64,000 nt of DNA from Palsa-189 sp963803735 (GTDB lineage: Bacteria; Acidobacteriota; Terriglobia; Acidiferrales; UBA7541). The DNA lies in assembly GCA_963803735.1 (NCBI GenBank), contig CAWDNV010000030.1:1-64000 (forward strand), given 5' to 3'. Both the position numbers and the translations under genes were made by a program. Numbering within the stretch: position 1 is the stretch's first letter; the number at the start of each line of letters is the position of its first letter. Positions 24,146-33,265 of the stretch are shown here, one piece after another. The notes below the pieces were generated by a model. It was not told where the DNA came from. It was given only the letters and a program-made list of their open reading frames with translations, and ran no database searches.

Positions 24146-25810
24146 TTACTCGTATCGGCTGTCCGGATCTTCCGGATGCTTCAGATCCCACAGCGGGCGG
24201 CGGCTTGCGACTACCGGGATCGTAGCGAAGTTGTAAGCAGGGGGCGGAGAACTAACGGTCCATTCGAGCGTCCACGCATCCCATGGATCGTTGCCGGCCT
24301 TTGCTCCCTTCCAGTAGGAAACGACAAGGTTGTACACAAAAACCAGAATCGCCGCCGCCTGAATGAATGCCCCGATTGTGATGATCAGGTTCAGTGTCTC
24401 CCAGCCCGGACGGGGCTCGTAGGTGTAGATGCGTCGCGGCATGCCCAGAATTCCGGGGATGTGCATGACATCGAAGGTCAGGTGGAAGCCGATCACAAAA
24501 AGCCAGAAATGCCATTTGCCAAGACGCTCACTGAGCATTCGGCCGGTCACTTTCGGGTACCAGTAATAGAAAGCGGCAAAGAGTGCGAATAGTATTCCGC
24601 CAACAATTACATAGTGAAAATGAGCGACGACGAAGTACGAAAGACTGAGCTGCCAATCGACGGGTACGCTGGACTGGATAATGCCGGTAAGACCAGCGAT
24701 TAAGAACTGGAACAGAAATCCGATCGAGAACAGCATCGGCGTTTTGAATTGGATTCTTCCGCCCCACATGGTGCCTAGCCAGTTAAAGATTTTGATCCCT
24801 GTCGGAATGCCGACCGCCATCGTGGTGATCGCGAAAAAGCTGTTGGCGTACGAATTCATTCCAATGGTGAACATGTGGTGCGCCCACACGCTCATGCTCA
24901 CAAAGGCGATTCCCACCGTGGCCGCAACCATTACCGGATAGCCGAAAATGGGTTTCCGGGAGAACACCGGGATGATCTCCGACATGAACGCGAAGGCGGG
25001 AATAACGAGGACGTAGACTTCCGGATGTCCGAAGATCCAGAAGAAATGCATCCAGAGTGTGGCGGAGCCGCCGGCTTGTGTATCGAAGAAGTGGCCGCCA
25101 AGATAGCGATCGATGAGCAGCATCAACTGCGCCGCGGATAGCGGCGTCACCGCAATCAGGACCATCCCGGACATCACCAGATTGAGCCAGACCAGCAGGG
25201 GCATGCGGCCCAACTGCATTCCCGGGCACCGCATGCATAAAACCGTGGCGATGATATTGATGGCCGTGCCGATGCTGCCAAATCCGGAAACCAGCAGGGA
25301 GATAGTCCAATAGTCGGCACTGTGACCCGGCGAGAACGCCTTTGAGGGCAGCGGCGAGTATGCCCACCAGCCGACGTCGGGGGCATTTCCGGCGCCATAT
25401 AGGCCGCTGCCGCCGAGAAAGCTGAAATAGAGCAGCAGCCCTCCGAACGCTGTCAGCCAGAAACTGAAGGCGTTCAGCCGGGGAAACGCCATATCGCGCG
25501 CGCCGATCATCAGCGGTACGAGGTAATTCGCAAACCCGAACAGGACGGGCATGACCACGAAGAAGATCATCGTGGTTCCGTGCATTGTGAACATCCGGTT
25601 GAACACCTGCGGGGAAACAAAATCGTTGTGCGCGTGCATTAACTGGACGCGAATGATCAGCGCTTCAAGTCCGGCAATCGCGAGGTAGCTCAGGGCGTAG
25701 AGAATATAGAGAATGCCGAGCCGTTTGTGATCGACGGTGGTGACCCAGTCGTGCAGGATCTCTGTCCATTGTCGTTCGCTACTTTGAAGGCTTTCGAATT
25801 GCGGTGGCAT
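24146..25810 (-). CDS. coxA: Cytochrome c oxidase subunit I
   Basis: 554 residues from the ATG at 25810 (MPPQFESLQSSERQW); the frame continues upstream to 25891 without similarity. Twelve helices are expected. Ligands are all present: FTMHGTTMIFF (low-spin heme His), GHPEVYVLVIP (CuB His cross-linked to Tyr, and the Glu of the D channel), VWAHHMFTIG (two CuB His), and VVAHFHYVIVGG (heme a3 and heme a His). The GHPEVY motif indicates an A1-type oxygen reductase, which reduces oxygen to water and pumps protons. It follows coxB by about 30 bases. Confidence 0.97.
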   Translation of the reverse strand: MPPQFESLQSSERQWTEILHDWVTTVDHKRLGILYILYALSYLAIAGLEALIIRVQLMHAHNDFVSPQVFNRMFTMHGTTMIFFVVMPVLFGFANYLVPLMIGARDMAFPRLNAFSFWLTAFGGLLLYFSFLGGSGLYGAGNAPDVGWWAYSPLPSKAFSPGHSADYWTISLLVSGFGSIGTAINIIATVLCMRCPGMQLGRMPLLVWLNLVMSGMVLIAVTPLSAAQLMLLIDRYLGGHFFDTQAGGSATLWMHFFWIFGHPEVYVLVIPAFAFMSEIIPVFSRKPIFGYPVMVAATVGIAFVSMSVWAHHMFTIGMNSYANSFFAITTMAVGIPTGIKIFNWLGTMWGGRIQFKTPMLFSIGFLFQFLIAGLTGIIQSSVPVDWQLSLSYFVVAHFHYVIVGGILFALFAAFYYWYPKVTGRMLSERLGKWHFWLFVIGFHLTFDVMHIPGILGMPRRIYTYEPRPGWETLNLIITIGAFIQAAAILVFVYNLVVSYWKGAKAGNDPWDAWTLEWTVSSPPPAYNFATIPVVASRRPLWDLKHPEDPDSRYE

Positions 25811-25841
25811 TCGTTGACATGGCTGGTTTCCAAATTCCCCG

Positions 25842-26820
25842 CTAGCGGAGCGTCTCCAGGTACGCAGTGACGGCGTCCAGATCCGCGTCACTCAGTTTCA
25901 TCGCGGGCATCAGTGAACCCGGTTTAATCGCGTCGGGGTTCTGGATCCAAAGACGTAAATTCGCCGTCGTGCTTTCGGCCGCCCCCGAGGCGATTGTCTT
26001 GCGGCTCATCAGGTGAGAAAGATCCGGCCCGAATCGTCCATTCGCCGGCGTCCCGCTGACCGCATGGCAGTTGATACAGGAGGTAGTTTCGAACACGTGT
26101 TTACCTGCGCGTACCTTTTTGTCTTGGAGCGCTGGTTGCTGTTGGGAGCGAACCCACGTTTGCAAAATCCTCGGCTCGGTCCACGGAAACGCGGAGTAGC
26201 ATCTTGGCGTGCTGCGTTCCGCAATACTGCGCGCATTGGCCGAGGTAGATTCCAGGGCGCGACGGGTCGAGCCACATCTCATTCACGCGATTCGGAATCA
26301 GGTCGGTTTTACCGCCGAGTTCCGGGACCCAGAAGCTGTGGTCGGTGTCGGCCGACAGCAGCTTCAGGAATATGGGCGTGGGGTGTGCGGGATCGCTAGC
26401 CGGAATGTGAAGCTCGTTGGCGGTGACGATGCCGAGCTTGGGATACCGGAATTCCCACCAGAATTGATGGCCGATTACGGTAACATCCAGAGCTGTCGCT
26501 GGCTTGGGCGCGTCCTGGATCGCGTGGATCACGCGCGCTGTCGCCAGAAACAGCACGGCAACGATTAAGACTGGGATGACCGTCCAGGCGAGCTCAATCT
26601 GAGTGCTGCCGTACACCTGGGCCGGTTCGCGGCTGGCGTCGGTTGCTCGCCCTCGAAACTTCACCACCGAGTAGACCAGGAGTGTCCCCACAACGATGAA
26701 TATGACCGCGGTCACGGCGAGCACAAACATGGATAGGTCGACGATAGTCTTCGCCGGAGTGGACGCGGGCGTAAAGATATTCGTTGAGCTTGCTAGAAGT
26801 GATAGAAAATGTCCTGACAT
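25842..26820 (-). CDS. coxB: Cytochrome c oxidase subunit II with fused cytochrome c domain, frameshifted
   Basis: About 325 residues once one extra base is removed. The first frame has the signal/anchor region MSGHFLSLLASST, two membrane helices, the heme-Trp strand GHQFWWEFRYPKLG, and the CuA site HSFWVPELGGK..GQCAQYCGTQHAKM with both Cys, both His, Glu and Met. The second frame carries on with TWVRSQQQPALQDKKVRAG and a cytochrome c domain (CINCHAVSGTPANGRFGPDLSHL, then PGSLMPAMKL). They join if one A of an AAA run at 26159-26161 is dropped, giving EDFATWVRSQQQP. This makes the complex caa3-type. The ATG at 26820 is chosen; 26865 is possible. Confidence 0.88.
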
Positions 26821-27090
26821 ATATACGTCACCGGCTCCATGGAGATCCACTATCCAATTGCGCATGGCTGGTCAGGCCATACTTCCCAACGTCCCCGAGT
26901 TGTGTGAGCACGTTTATCATCGGCGGCATCAGGGCGATGGTAATATCACGAAGGGTCGAGCGTCTGTCGCCCGCCACAACAGCTGTCTGCTCCGGATAGT
27001 ACCGAGCAGAACGGCCAAAAAATGGGCATGAATCATGTCGCGTTGTCCTTCGTTGCTTCTACCATTGGGACACGCAGTTTGGCCGCTATT
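26821..27090. other. Intergenic region upstream of the respiratory operon
   Basis: 270 bases between the NDH-2 stop and coxB. It should hold the promoter of the nine-gene operon unless transcription reads through from NDH-2. I could not assign convincing -35/-10 boxes or a terminator. A plus-strand frame here has no recognisable content. Confidence 0.4.
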
Positions 27091-28431
27091 TCAATGCGGA
27101 CGCGTGCTCAACACTCTGCCTGGTTCTGTTGAAATCTGAGTCTTCAGCGGTACCGGCCTCTCGCCGGGGCGCGGTTCCACAATGAGCTGCGAGCTGCGCC
27201 GACGGGTAAAGTAAGACCACATCGCCTGACTCCAGACACGAAGGCGATTCCCGGCGGATGGGAGAAACATAAGGTGAACGAAGGCCCACGCGAGCCACGC
27301 CGGTAGTCCGCTCATTTTCGCGAATCGAGAATCCAGAATGGCGTATCCACGCCCAATTACTGCCATGTTGCCTTTATCGAAGTATCGAAACGGGCGGGTC
27401 GCGGACCGCCCGATTTCCCTGTTCTCGATCACCTTACCGACATATTGACCCTCCTGTATGGCCACTTGCGCGACGCCCGGCAGCGGCTTCCCATCCTGAT
27501 CTAGCGAGGCGGTATCGCCTATAACGAAGACCTCCGGATGTCCTGGAACACTGCAGTCCGGCTCAACGCGGACGCGGCCGGCCCTGTCGGTTGGCGCATT
27601 GAGCCACTTGCCGGCGGGCGAAGGGGTGACGCCTGCCGTCCAGATCACTGTGCGGCAAGGGATGTTTTCATCACCTATTACTACGGTCGCCTCGTCAATC
27701 GCCTTGACGGGATGGCCGAGTCGTAACTCCACACCGACGCTCTCCAGTCGCGCCTGGGCTTTACGCGAAAGCTCCTCCGGAAAGTTAGCGAGGATTCGAG
27801 GAAGTGCTTCAGCGAGGATAATCCGCGCCCCCTGCGGGTCAATCCGGCGAAAGTCAGACTTCAGGGTAAAGCGGCGGAGTTCGGCTAACGCGCCTGCCAT
27901 CTCCACGCCTGTCGGTCCGGCGCCGACCAACACGAAGGTGAGCAGGTCCTGATGCTTAGACGGGTCTTCTTCGATCTCGGCAGTCTCAAAGGCCTTCAGC
28001 ACTTTGGCGCGAACCGACTCGGCGTCGGCCAGCGTCTTGATGCCGGGCGCAAATCGCTCGAATTCGTTGTGACCGAAATAGCTGTGCGAAGCGCCAGTCG
28101 CCAGTATCAGGTAGTCATATCCAAACGGTGTGTCGGGATGGCCCAAGTGATCGACCAGCACGCGTCTGCTAGCGGCATCGACACCCGTGACTTCAGCCAT
28201 CGCAACCGTCACATTACGCTGATTTCGGAGCAGTTCGCGAATCGGCGCGGCGATGTCTCCAGGCGCGAGCGTAGCAGTGGCAACTTGATAGAGCAATGGT
28301 TGAAAGAGGTAGTGATTGGAGCGATCAATCAAGGTTACGCGAACGGGCGCCTTGCGCAGTGCCTGGGCGGCGGCGAGTCCGCCGAAGCCGCCGCCAACGA
28401 TCACCACATGCGGCAATGGACGGGGTGCCAT
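27091..28431 (-). CDS. ndh: Type II NADH dehydrogenase (NDH-2)
   Basis: 446 residues. The N-terminal FAD-binding motif is HVVIVGGGFGGLAAAQAL. YLFQPLLYQVATATLAPGDIA is a signature of bacterial NDH-2, as are DYLILATGASHSYFG and LTFVLVGAGPTGVEMAGALAEL (NADH-binding GxGxxG). PEVFVIGDTASL is the second FAD motif. The C-terminal AWLAWAFVHLMFLPSAGNR is the amphipathic membrane-binding segment. It oxidises NADH and reduces quinone without pumping protons. AGGAG lies nine bases before the ATG. It precedes the bc-caa3 operon, so the window encodes a route from NADH to oxygen. Confidence 0.93.
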   Translation of the reverse strand: MAPRPLPHVVIVGGGFGGLAAAQALRKAPVRVTLIDRSNHYLFQPLLYQVATATLAPGDIAAPIRELLRNQRNVTVAMAEVTGVDAASRRVLVDHLGHPDTPFGYDYLILATGASHSYFGHNEFERFAPGIKTLADAESVRAKVLKAFETAEIEEDPSKHQDLLTFVLVGAGPTGVEMAGALAELRRFTLKSDFRRIDPQGARIILAEALPRILANFPEELSRKAQARLESVGVELRLGHPVKAIDEATVVIGDENIPCRTVIWTAGVTPSPAGKWLNAPTDRAGRVRVEPDCSVPGHPEVFVIGDTASLDQDGKPLPGVAQVAIQEGQYVGKVIENREIGRSATRPFRYFDKGNMAVIGRGYAILDSRFAKMSGLPAWLAWAFVHLMFLPSAGNRLRVWSQAMWSYFTRRRSSQLIVEPRPGERPVPLKTQISTEPGRVLSTRPH

Positions 28432-28480
28432 GAATTGTATCTCCTATTCAGCGTCTTTCTCTGCCTTTGTCAGCAACGCC

Positions 28481-29482
28481 TCAGCGCGCAGTTGAGTTGC
28501 TTCCGCCAAACGGGCAAACTCCAGCACGCTCCCACGCAGCCTGGCGTCCCTTCCACCCACCTGTGCGGTAGGCGACAGAGACTTCATAGACGCCGCGGCG
28601 CACAGCAAGGATCGGATCGTCTGATGGCTCGATGCCGTCGGTCAGCCGTGTGGGATCATGCATCATCACCGCATCGCCGATCTCCTCGACGGTGGTGGTT
28701 CGGACGATGGTGAGTTGACCAATACGCACTCGTGTGCGATTGTCGGGCCAGGGCGCGTTCGGGTCATCCAGCGAGTCACCCTCTCCCGCGAGTTCCAGGA
28801 CGAGATTGAAAACGATCGCCGTTTTCCGCAGCCGTTCTTCGAGCTCTTCGAAGAGGTACGACGGCGGTCGCTTCTGCAACTCTTCCAGGGTCTGACCAAC
28901 TACGCCCGCCGCCGGTTCCCAGTGATAGCGAGCGTATTGCGCCTCATCGGCCTCGTTCACGAATCGGAAGGCATGAAGCATGTGAAAGGCGGTCTGGGCA
29001 AGGCTGGCCGATGCCGGCAGGCTTCTCGCGAGTTGGATGGCGTGCGCAACCCATGGATGGGTTGCGAGAAACGGTCCTACCCGGTTGGGATCAGGCTCGC
29101 CGTTAGTAGGATCGGGCCGGACCGCCTCCAAAAACTCCAGGGTTTCTTCTGGCGTCCGCGCCAGAAAGAGCGGGATCGTTAGCGAAACCAGATCCGTGGT
29201 TGTGCCATCGGGCAGGTAGAATCTTACAGCCATGGAAGGTGAGGTCGCCGGGCCCCAGGGATTTCCCGATTTGCTGTTCGAATAGCGTACCGTCACCGGG
29301 ACGGAATCGCCTTGCAGGTGTACAGCGCGGCTCAGTTTCCTGGCCTCGGGTGTAGCTTTGAACGTACCTGCGTAATAGCGACCCGAGGCATGCACGTCGC
29401 GATATCCAGGATGAAATCCCTGAAAATCCTCGTGTATCATCTCCACCAGCTTTGAGGCTATGCGGTATTGACCGTGATTCAT
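28481..29482 (-). CDS. Catalase-like heme protein (small, SrpA-type)
   Basis: 333 residues, much shorter than typical catalases (about 480 or more) and similar to the SrpA-like group. The active-site region is RDVHASGRYYAGTF (distal His in HAxG), followed by VTVRYSNSKSGNP and SMAVRFYLPDGTTTDLV, matching the catalase barrel. The C-terminal part includes VAYRTGG rather than the full clade-typical R-x-x-x-Y helix, so heme coordination needs checking. These small proteins often have peroxidase or weak catalase activity. AAGGAGAG precedes the ATG. It sits between NDH-2 and a DyP companion gene. Confidence 0.82.
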   Translation of the reverse strand: MNHGQYRIASKLVEMIHEDFQGFHPGYRDVHASGRYYAGTFKATPEARKLSRAVHLQGDSVPVTVRYSNSKSGNPWGPATSPSMAVRFYLPDGTTTDLVSLTIPLFLARTPEETLEFLEAVRPDPTNGEPDPNRVGPFLATHPWVAHAIQLARSLPASASLAQTAFHMLHAFRFVNEADEAQYARYHWEPAAGVVGQTLEELQKRPPSYLFEELEERLRKTAIVFNLVLELAGEGDSLDDPNAPWPDNRTRVRIGQLTIVRTTTVEEIGDAVMMHDPTRLTDGIEPSDDPILAVRRGVYEVSVAYRTGGWKGRQAAWERAGVCPFGGSNSTAR

Positions 29483-29658
29483 TTTTTGTCTCTCCTTTCT
29501 TCAATCTCAAGCATCCTTGAGGTGTAGGGACCCGAAGGTGGGCGCAGCCTTTGGAAGCCGCACCCAAGGTCAGGTCGTTTCAGCTAGCCGCGTCGAGCAG
29601 GTTATCGAGTGCCTGCTTCGCTTTCAGCGCCTGTCCGCCCACGGTCCCGATAGTGGTT

Positions 29659-30291
29659 CTAACTGTTGATCTTGTCGAGGAACTCGTCCAGCGCCTTACC
29701 GACGCGCTTCAGCCGTCGAATGTCCCGCACCGTCAGATCCGGATGGGCGACGTACCAGCCGTCTGCCGGGATCTGGTGCTTGGCGATCCAGTCTTTCACT
29801 TCGGGACTTTGAATCCCTGGCCAGCCTTCCCACACCGAGAAGAGCACGTCCAAGCCGTAAGGGATCTTCGCCGCGAAGTCGTCGATGTAGGGATCCCAGT
29901 CGCCGTCATAGGCCGTGGCGAAGAGCATCTTCGTGTCGTTGTCCATTAACACGAAACGCATGTCGTGGACGGTGCCGACCCTGTCCGTGTCGCTAAAGTC
30001 GCCATTCCGCAACTCCATCAATGCGCGCGTTCGCGCGGCTCCGCCGGGCGCCAATGGGGCGAGTACGAGCAGCTCCGACACCTTACCCTGACGGCTGCCG
30101 ACCCGGCCAGCGCTTGACATCCGGGTTTCCGGCTCTCGTTCTGATCCCAAATTGAACTCCCGGAGCAGGGCCTCCAGCGCCGTTTTCCCGACCTCTGGAC
30201 CGGTCGCGTAGAGCTCGCGCACTCGCTGGATCTTTTTCTCGACGGTCTGGTTCTGCGTCGGTGTGGTTGTTGTTAGTGTTTGCGTTGTCAT
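29659..30291 (-). CDS. Peroxidase-associated protein of unknown function
   Basis: 210 residues from the ATG at 30291, which has AAGGAG nine bases upstream; the frame extends to 30537 but overlaps the DyP gene. After a Thr/Gln-rich N-terminus comes KVSELLVLAPLAPGGAARTRALMELRN, then VGTVHDMRFVLMDNDTKMLFATAYDGDWDPYIDDFAAKIPYGLDVLFSVWEGWPG and IPADGWYVAHPDLTVRDIRRLKRV. The VH..RFVL..FAT.YDG.WD.Y motif is one I know from regions accompanying DyP/heme peroxidases, but no biochemical role is established. Its position directly downstream of the DyP gene supports a shared function. Confidence 0.65.
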   Translation of the reverse strand: MTTQTLTTTTPTQNQTVEKKIQRVRELYATGPEVGKTALEALLREFNLGSEREPETRMSSAGRVGSRQGKVSELLVLAPLAPGGAARTRALMELRNGDFSDTDRVGTVHDMRFVLMDNDTKMLFATAYDGDWDPYIDDFAAKIPYGLDVLFSVWEGWPGIQSPEVKDWIAKHQIPADGWYVAHPDLTVRDIRRLKRVGKALDEFLDKINS

Positions 30292-30376
30292 GGTTGCATT
30301 CTCCTTTCGATCATTGATGTTGCTAAGTTGACGTTCGAGGGGACCCGAACGTCGAATCCGTTTAGTGTCGACGCAC

Positions 30377-31771
30377 TCATGCATTGGATGAGCCGAGAGT
30401 TGCGAGCCAGCGCAGTGCTCGCAGGCCCGGCATGAAGCAGTATTCGCCTCCGCGTACGACGACAAACTGCGGCAAGCCCTGAAGACGGCGACGGATCGGA
30501 CGCTTAGGGATGGTATAAACTCCTTCACCATCGGCATTCCCTAGGATCGGATCCTGTTCTGCTCCATGACTGATGAAATTGCCGTCCGCAATCCATTGTG
30601 ATTGCACGAACTCAAATTGCCGTTTCAGGTGTGCGCCGATCAACAGAAAAACGCCGCCACGCTCCGCTCCGTCATCCTCCAGCGCGCCCTCCGGCAGAGG
30701 AGGACCGTAGTTTGTGCCGCGCCGCAAGAAGTAATGCAGATTCGTAGCCACGACGTCATTCTTCAATGCATCGCGCGGGTTCACCCGGCGAATGTGGGAA
30801 CTGAAAGGACACTTCAGCCCTTGCAGGTCGCCTTCATAGCCGAACATGTTATTGCGATCCGTGTCGGCGCCGAGCGTGGGATCGTCTTGTTCGGGAGCGA
30901 GCACAAGGGGCGCACCGCTGCGCCATCTGCCGACCATCTTCGCCGCGATCAGTTCTTCTTCTTCCGGCGATGACGCCTGCTCCCGCAGATACTTCCGGAA
31001 CTCCGCGACTCTTGTGTGAAATTTGCGAAAAGCCAAGAAAGTACCGTTGCGTCGCAACACTTCGGGCTCGGGACCTGCCGCGATCTCGCCGAGCTCATCG
31101 GGATAACCCATGACGAACTCTCCAGCCTTGACGGCCGGCGCGAATCCTGGATGAACTACGGAGCCGCTTCCTTCGACGTATGGATTGTGCAGCCCATCTT
31201 TGAACCCAAAGGGATTGCGGCCTTCCGGGAGTTCGTTGAACTTCATCCTATAGATAACTGAGATTTGAGGGAGGTCATGATGACTGAGTCGTGCTCGCTC
31301 CAACACGGTCTCGAGGCTTTTGTCATCATTCGCGTAAATCGCCAGAGCTACGTGCAGGTCGGCGGTGCCGAAAGGGTATTCCCAATTCGCAGGAGCGTTA
31401 TCGCCGACGTCGTTGAGGAAGGCCGCGCGCGCCGCCATACCCTCACGGAATTCCTGGGGGAAGCTCTGCAACGATGCTTGTGGTACTCCCAGCGCTTTGA
31501 GCCCCTCGTACGTGAATGCGATGCCTAGCCAGCCCGGGAGCGTCGGTGCCCACCATTTATCTGCCGGCGCCACGTGGGGAAGAATGCGGCGTATCATTTC
31601 ACGTCCTTGCACCGTGTCATCGATTCGAAGGACCACGTACTCTCCTCGATACGGACTCGGACGCGGACGGAGGATAGTCGCCTGAATATCGCTCATTTCG
31701 AGTTGGGTTGCGTCTACTACGGGCCCAGTGGCCTCATTCGCATGTGCTATCGTCTTCATTGCGTTTCTCAT
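30377..31771 (-). CDS. DyP-type heme peroxidase
   Basis: 464 residues from the ATG at 31771, whose ATGA overlaps the stop of the NTF2-like gene. The DyP signature is intact: RNPFGFKDGLHNPYVEG (GxxDG with the catalytic Asp) and CPFSSHIRRVNPRDALKND (proximal heme His and distal Arg). The end has RGGEYCFMPGLRALRWLA, typical of the longer (class I/V-like) members. DyP enzymes oxidise dyes, phenolics and other bulky substrates with hydrogen peroxide. There is no Tat signal, so it should be cytoplasmic unless encapsulated; no encapsulin gene is visible here. Confidence 0.93.
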   Translation of the reverse strand: MRNAMKTIAHANEATGPVVDATQLEMSDIQATILRPRPSPYRGEYVVLRIDDTVQGREMIRRILPHVAPADKWWAPTLPGWLGIAFTYEGLKALGVPQASLQSFPQEFREGMAARAAFLNDVGDNAPANWEYPFGTADLHVALAIYANDDKSLETVLERARLSHHDLPQISVIYRMKFNELPEGRNPFGFKDGLHNPYVEGSGSVVHPGFAPAVKAGEFVMGYPDELGEIAAGPEPEVLRRNGTFLAFRKFHTRVAEFRKYLREQASSPEEEELIAAKMVGRWRSGAPLVLAPEQDDPTLGADTDRNNMFGYEGDLQGLKCPFSSHIRRVNPRDALKNDVVATNLHYFLRRGTNYGPPLPEGALEDDGAERGGVFLLIGAHLKRQFEFVQSQWIADGNFISHGAEQDPILGNADGEGVYTIPKRPIRRRLQGLPQFVVVRGGEYCFMPGLRALRWLATLGSSNA

Positions 31772-32214
31772 GCCGAGGTGTCGACGGCGGATGTAATGCG
31801 CCAACCTTGTTGCGTTAGACCCAGCAGGTAGATCACTGTGAATTTCTCGACCGTGCCGGTGGAATCCTGCCGCAGCCACACAGCGTCCACGAACGCCGCC
31901 CGAGCGTTGAGAAGCTTCACGTCGCACTTGTCCAACGTCGACCCTGCAAAATGCGCGTGCCGCAACCTGCCAATCTCGCCACCGATTCCTTCCTCACCCG
32001 TAATGTCCTCTTTTTCCTTCATCACCATATGGAAGCTCGAGCCGATGAATCGCAACGGCGCGTCATAAAACTCAAGCAGCGCGTTCATATCCGAACGCTT
32101 TCGGACCGCAAGGTCCACGAACGTTGGGCCGTAGCGCTCGAACAATTCGTAAATCTCCGAGATGGCCTTGGAACGGTTCGACGCTGAAGCAGGTTTTTCA
32201 ATCGCTGAACTCAT
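31768..32214 (-). CDS. NTF2-like (SnoaL-fold) protein
   Basis: 148 residues from the ATG at 32214, preceded by AAGGTGG. The pattern is helix-rich at the N-terminus (ISEIYELFERYGPTFVDLAVRKRSDMNALLEFYDAPLRFIG), followed by a curved sheet (HFAGSTLDKCDVKLLNARAAFVDAVWLRQDSTGTVEKFTVIYLLGLTQQGWRITSAVD), as in NTF2-like proteins. These bind small ligands or act as cyclases and isomerases; no catalytic residues can be assigned. Its stop overlaps the start of the DyP gene (ATGA) and it begins eleven bases after the alcohol dehydrogenase stop, so it is translationally linked to both. Confidence 0.7.
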   Translation of the reverse strand: MSSAIEKPASASNRSKAISEIYELFERYGPTFVDLAVRKRSDMNALLEFYDAPLRFIGSSFHMVMKEKEDITGEEGIGGEIGRLRHAHFAGSTLDKCDVKLLNARAAFVDAVWLRQDSTGTVEKFTVIYLLGLTQQGWRITSAVDTSA

Positions 32215-32224
32215 CGCTGCCACC

Positions 32225-33265
32225 TTACGCTGCTTCCGGGATACAAACCGCTCGCCCGCGCAGCTTTCCGTTCTTGAGATCGCTGTATCCGTCCCCAACG
32301 CGGCTGAGCGGATACCGATCTTCGACCATCTCGATTCGTCCTAGCCGGGCAAGTTCAATCACTTCACGAAGGTTAAGGGTTCCGCCGTTCATGCTGGTCG
32401 CGAGCTGCGCTCCCCACGGCACCTCATGGAGGCCAAACGGTATCGTCTTGAGAGCGGCTCCGACGAGAGTCAATCGTCCAAGGCGAGCCAGAGAGGCAAC
32501 GCCTGTCTGTAGCGTGGATTCCGCACCAACACAATCGAGGACAAAGGTCGCACCCGCGCCCTTCGTGATGTCGCGTATCTGGGTCGCCGTGTGAGCATCG
32601 CTCTGTATAATGTGATCCGCGCCATGCTCTTTGGCCAGTAGCAAGTGCGTTTCATCCGTATCGAGTGCAATTACGCGCGTAGAGCACAGGGTGCGAAGGA
32701 ATTGGACAGCGAGCAATCCAAGCCCTCCGACACCGATTACTACGGCTGTCGATCCAGGCACGAGCGATGGCAACGCGGGCTTGATTGCCGTGTAGGTCGT
32801 GACGCCGGCATCTGTCAGCGGCGCGGCGAGGACGGGATCAAGATCACCCGTGGGAACTGCAAAGCGGGCCTCAACGACGATGTATTCACCGAGTCCCCCG
32901 TCAAATCCAATACCGGCGCCCATCAATCGGGAAAGGTAGTAGCAAAAATTCTCTTCACCGCGGCGGCACGGTGGACAGTGTCCACAGCTTCCCCACAAGG
33001 GCAAAACAGCCACTGGCTCACCGAGCTTGAATCCAACGACACCTTGGCCGATCCCGTCGACCCAACCTGCCACTTCGTGACCCAGCGTGAAAGGAGGCGG
33101 CGTATCAGCCCATTCCTCTTTCGTACGACGCATTAGGCCCAAATCGGTGTGACACAGTCCACAGCCTCCAACCTTAATTAGGAGCTGGCCCGAACCTGGT
33201 GACGGTTTGGGAACATCCTGAAGTTGCGGGGGTTGTTGGGGAACGACTAAGCGATAAGCCATCAT
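32225..33265 (-). CDS. Zinc-dependent alcohol dehydrogenase
   Basis: 346 residues. Medium-chain dehydrogenase with catalytic-zinc ligands in GGCGLCHTDLGL (Cys) and GHEVAGWV (His, Glu) and the structural-zinc cluster CGHCPPCRRGEENFC. The Rossmann motif is VVIGVGGLGLLAVQFL, with ALDTDETHLLLAKEHGADH after it; the Asp in ALDTD suggests NAD rather than NADP. The likely substrate is an alcohol or aldehyde, not identifiable from sequence. GAGGAG precedes two successive ATG codons. First gene of the minus-strand group that continues with the NTF2-like protein and the DyP peroxidase. Confidence 0.93.
   Translation of the reverse strand: MMAYRLVVPQQPPQLQDVPKPSPGSGQLLIKVGGCGLCHTDLGLMRRTKEEWADTPPPFTLGHEVAGWVDGIGQGVVGFKLGEPVAVLPLWGSCGHCPPCRRGEENFCYYLSRLMGAGIGFDGGLGEYIVVEARFAVPTGDLDPVLAAPLTDAGVTTYTAIKPALPSLVPGSTAVVIGVGGLGLLAVQFLRTLCSTRVIALDTDETHLLLAKEHGADHIIQSDAHTATQIRDITKGAGATFVLDCVGAESTLQTGVASLARLGRLTLVGAALKTIPFGLHEVPWGAQLATSMNGGTLNLREVIELARLGRIEMVEDRYPLSRVGDGYSDLKNGKLRGRAVCIPEAA

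Noticed and set aside
26696..27031. A plus-strand frame between NDH-2 and coxB
   Set aside because: Mostly antisense to coxB, with no motif; the gap is more likely a promoter region.
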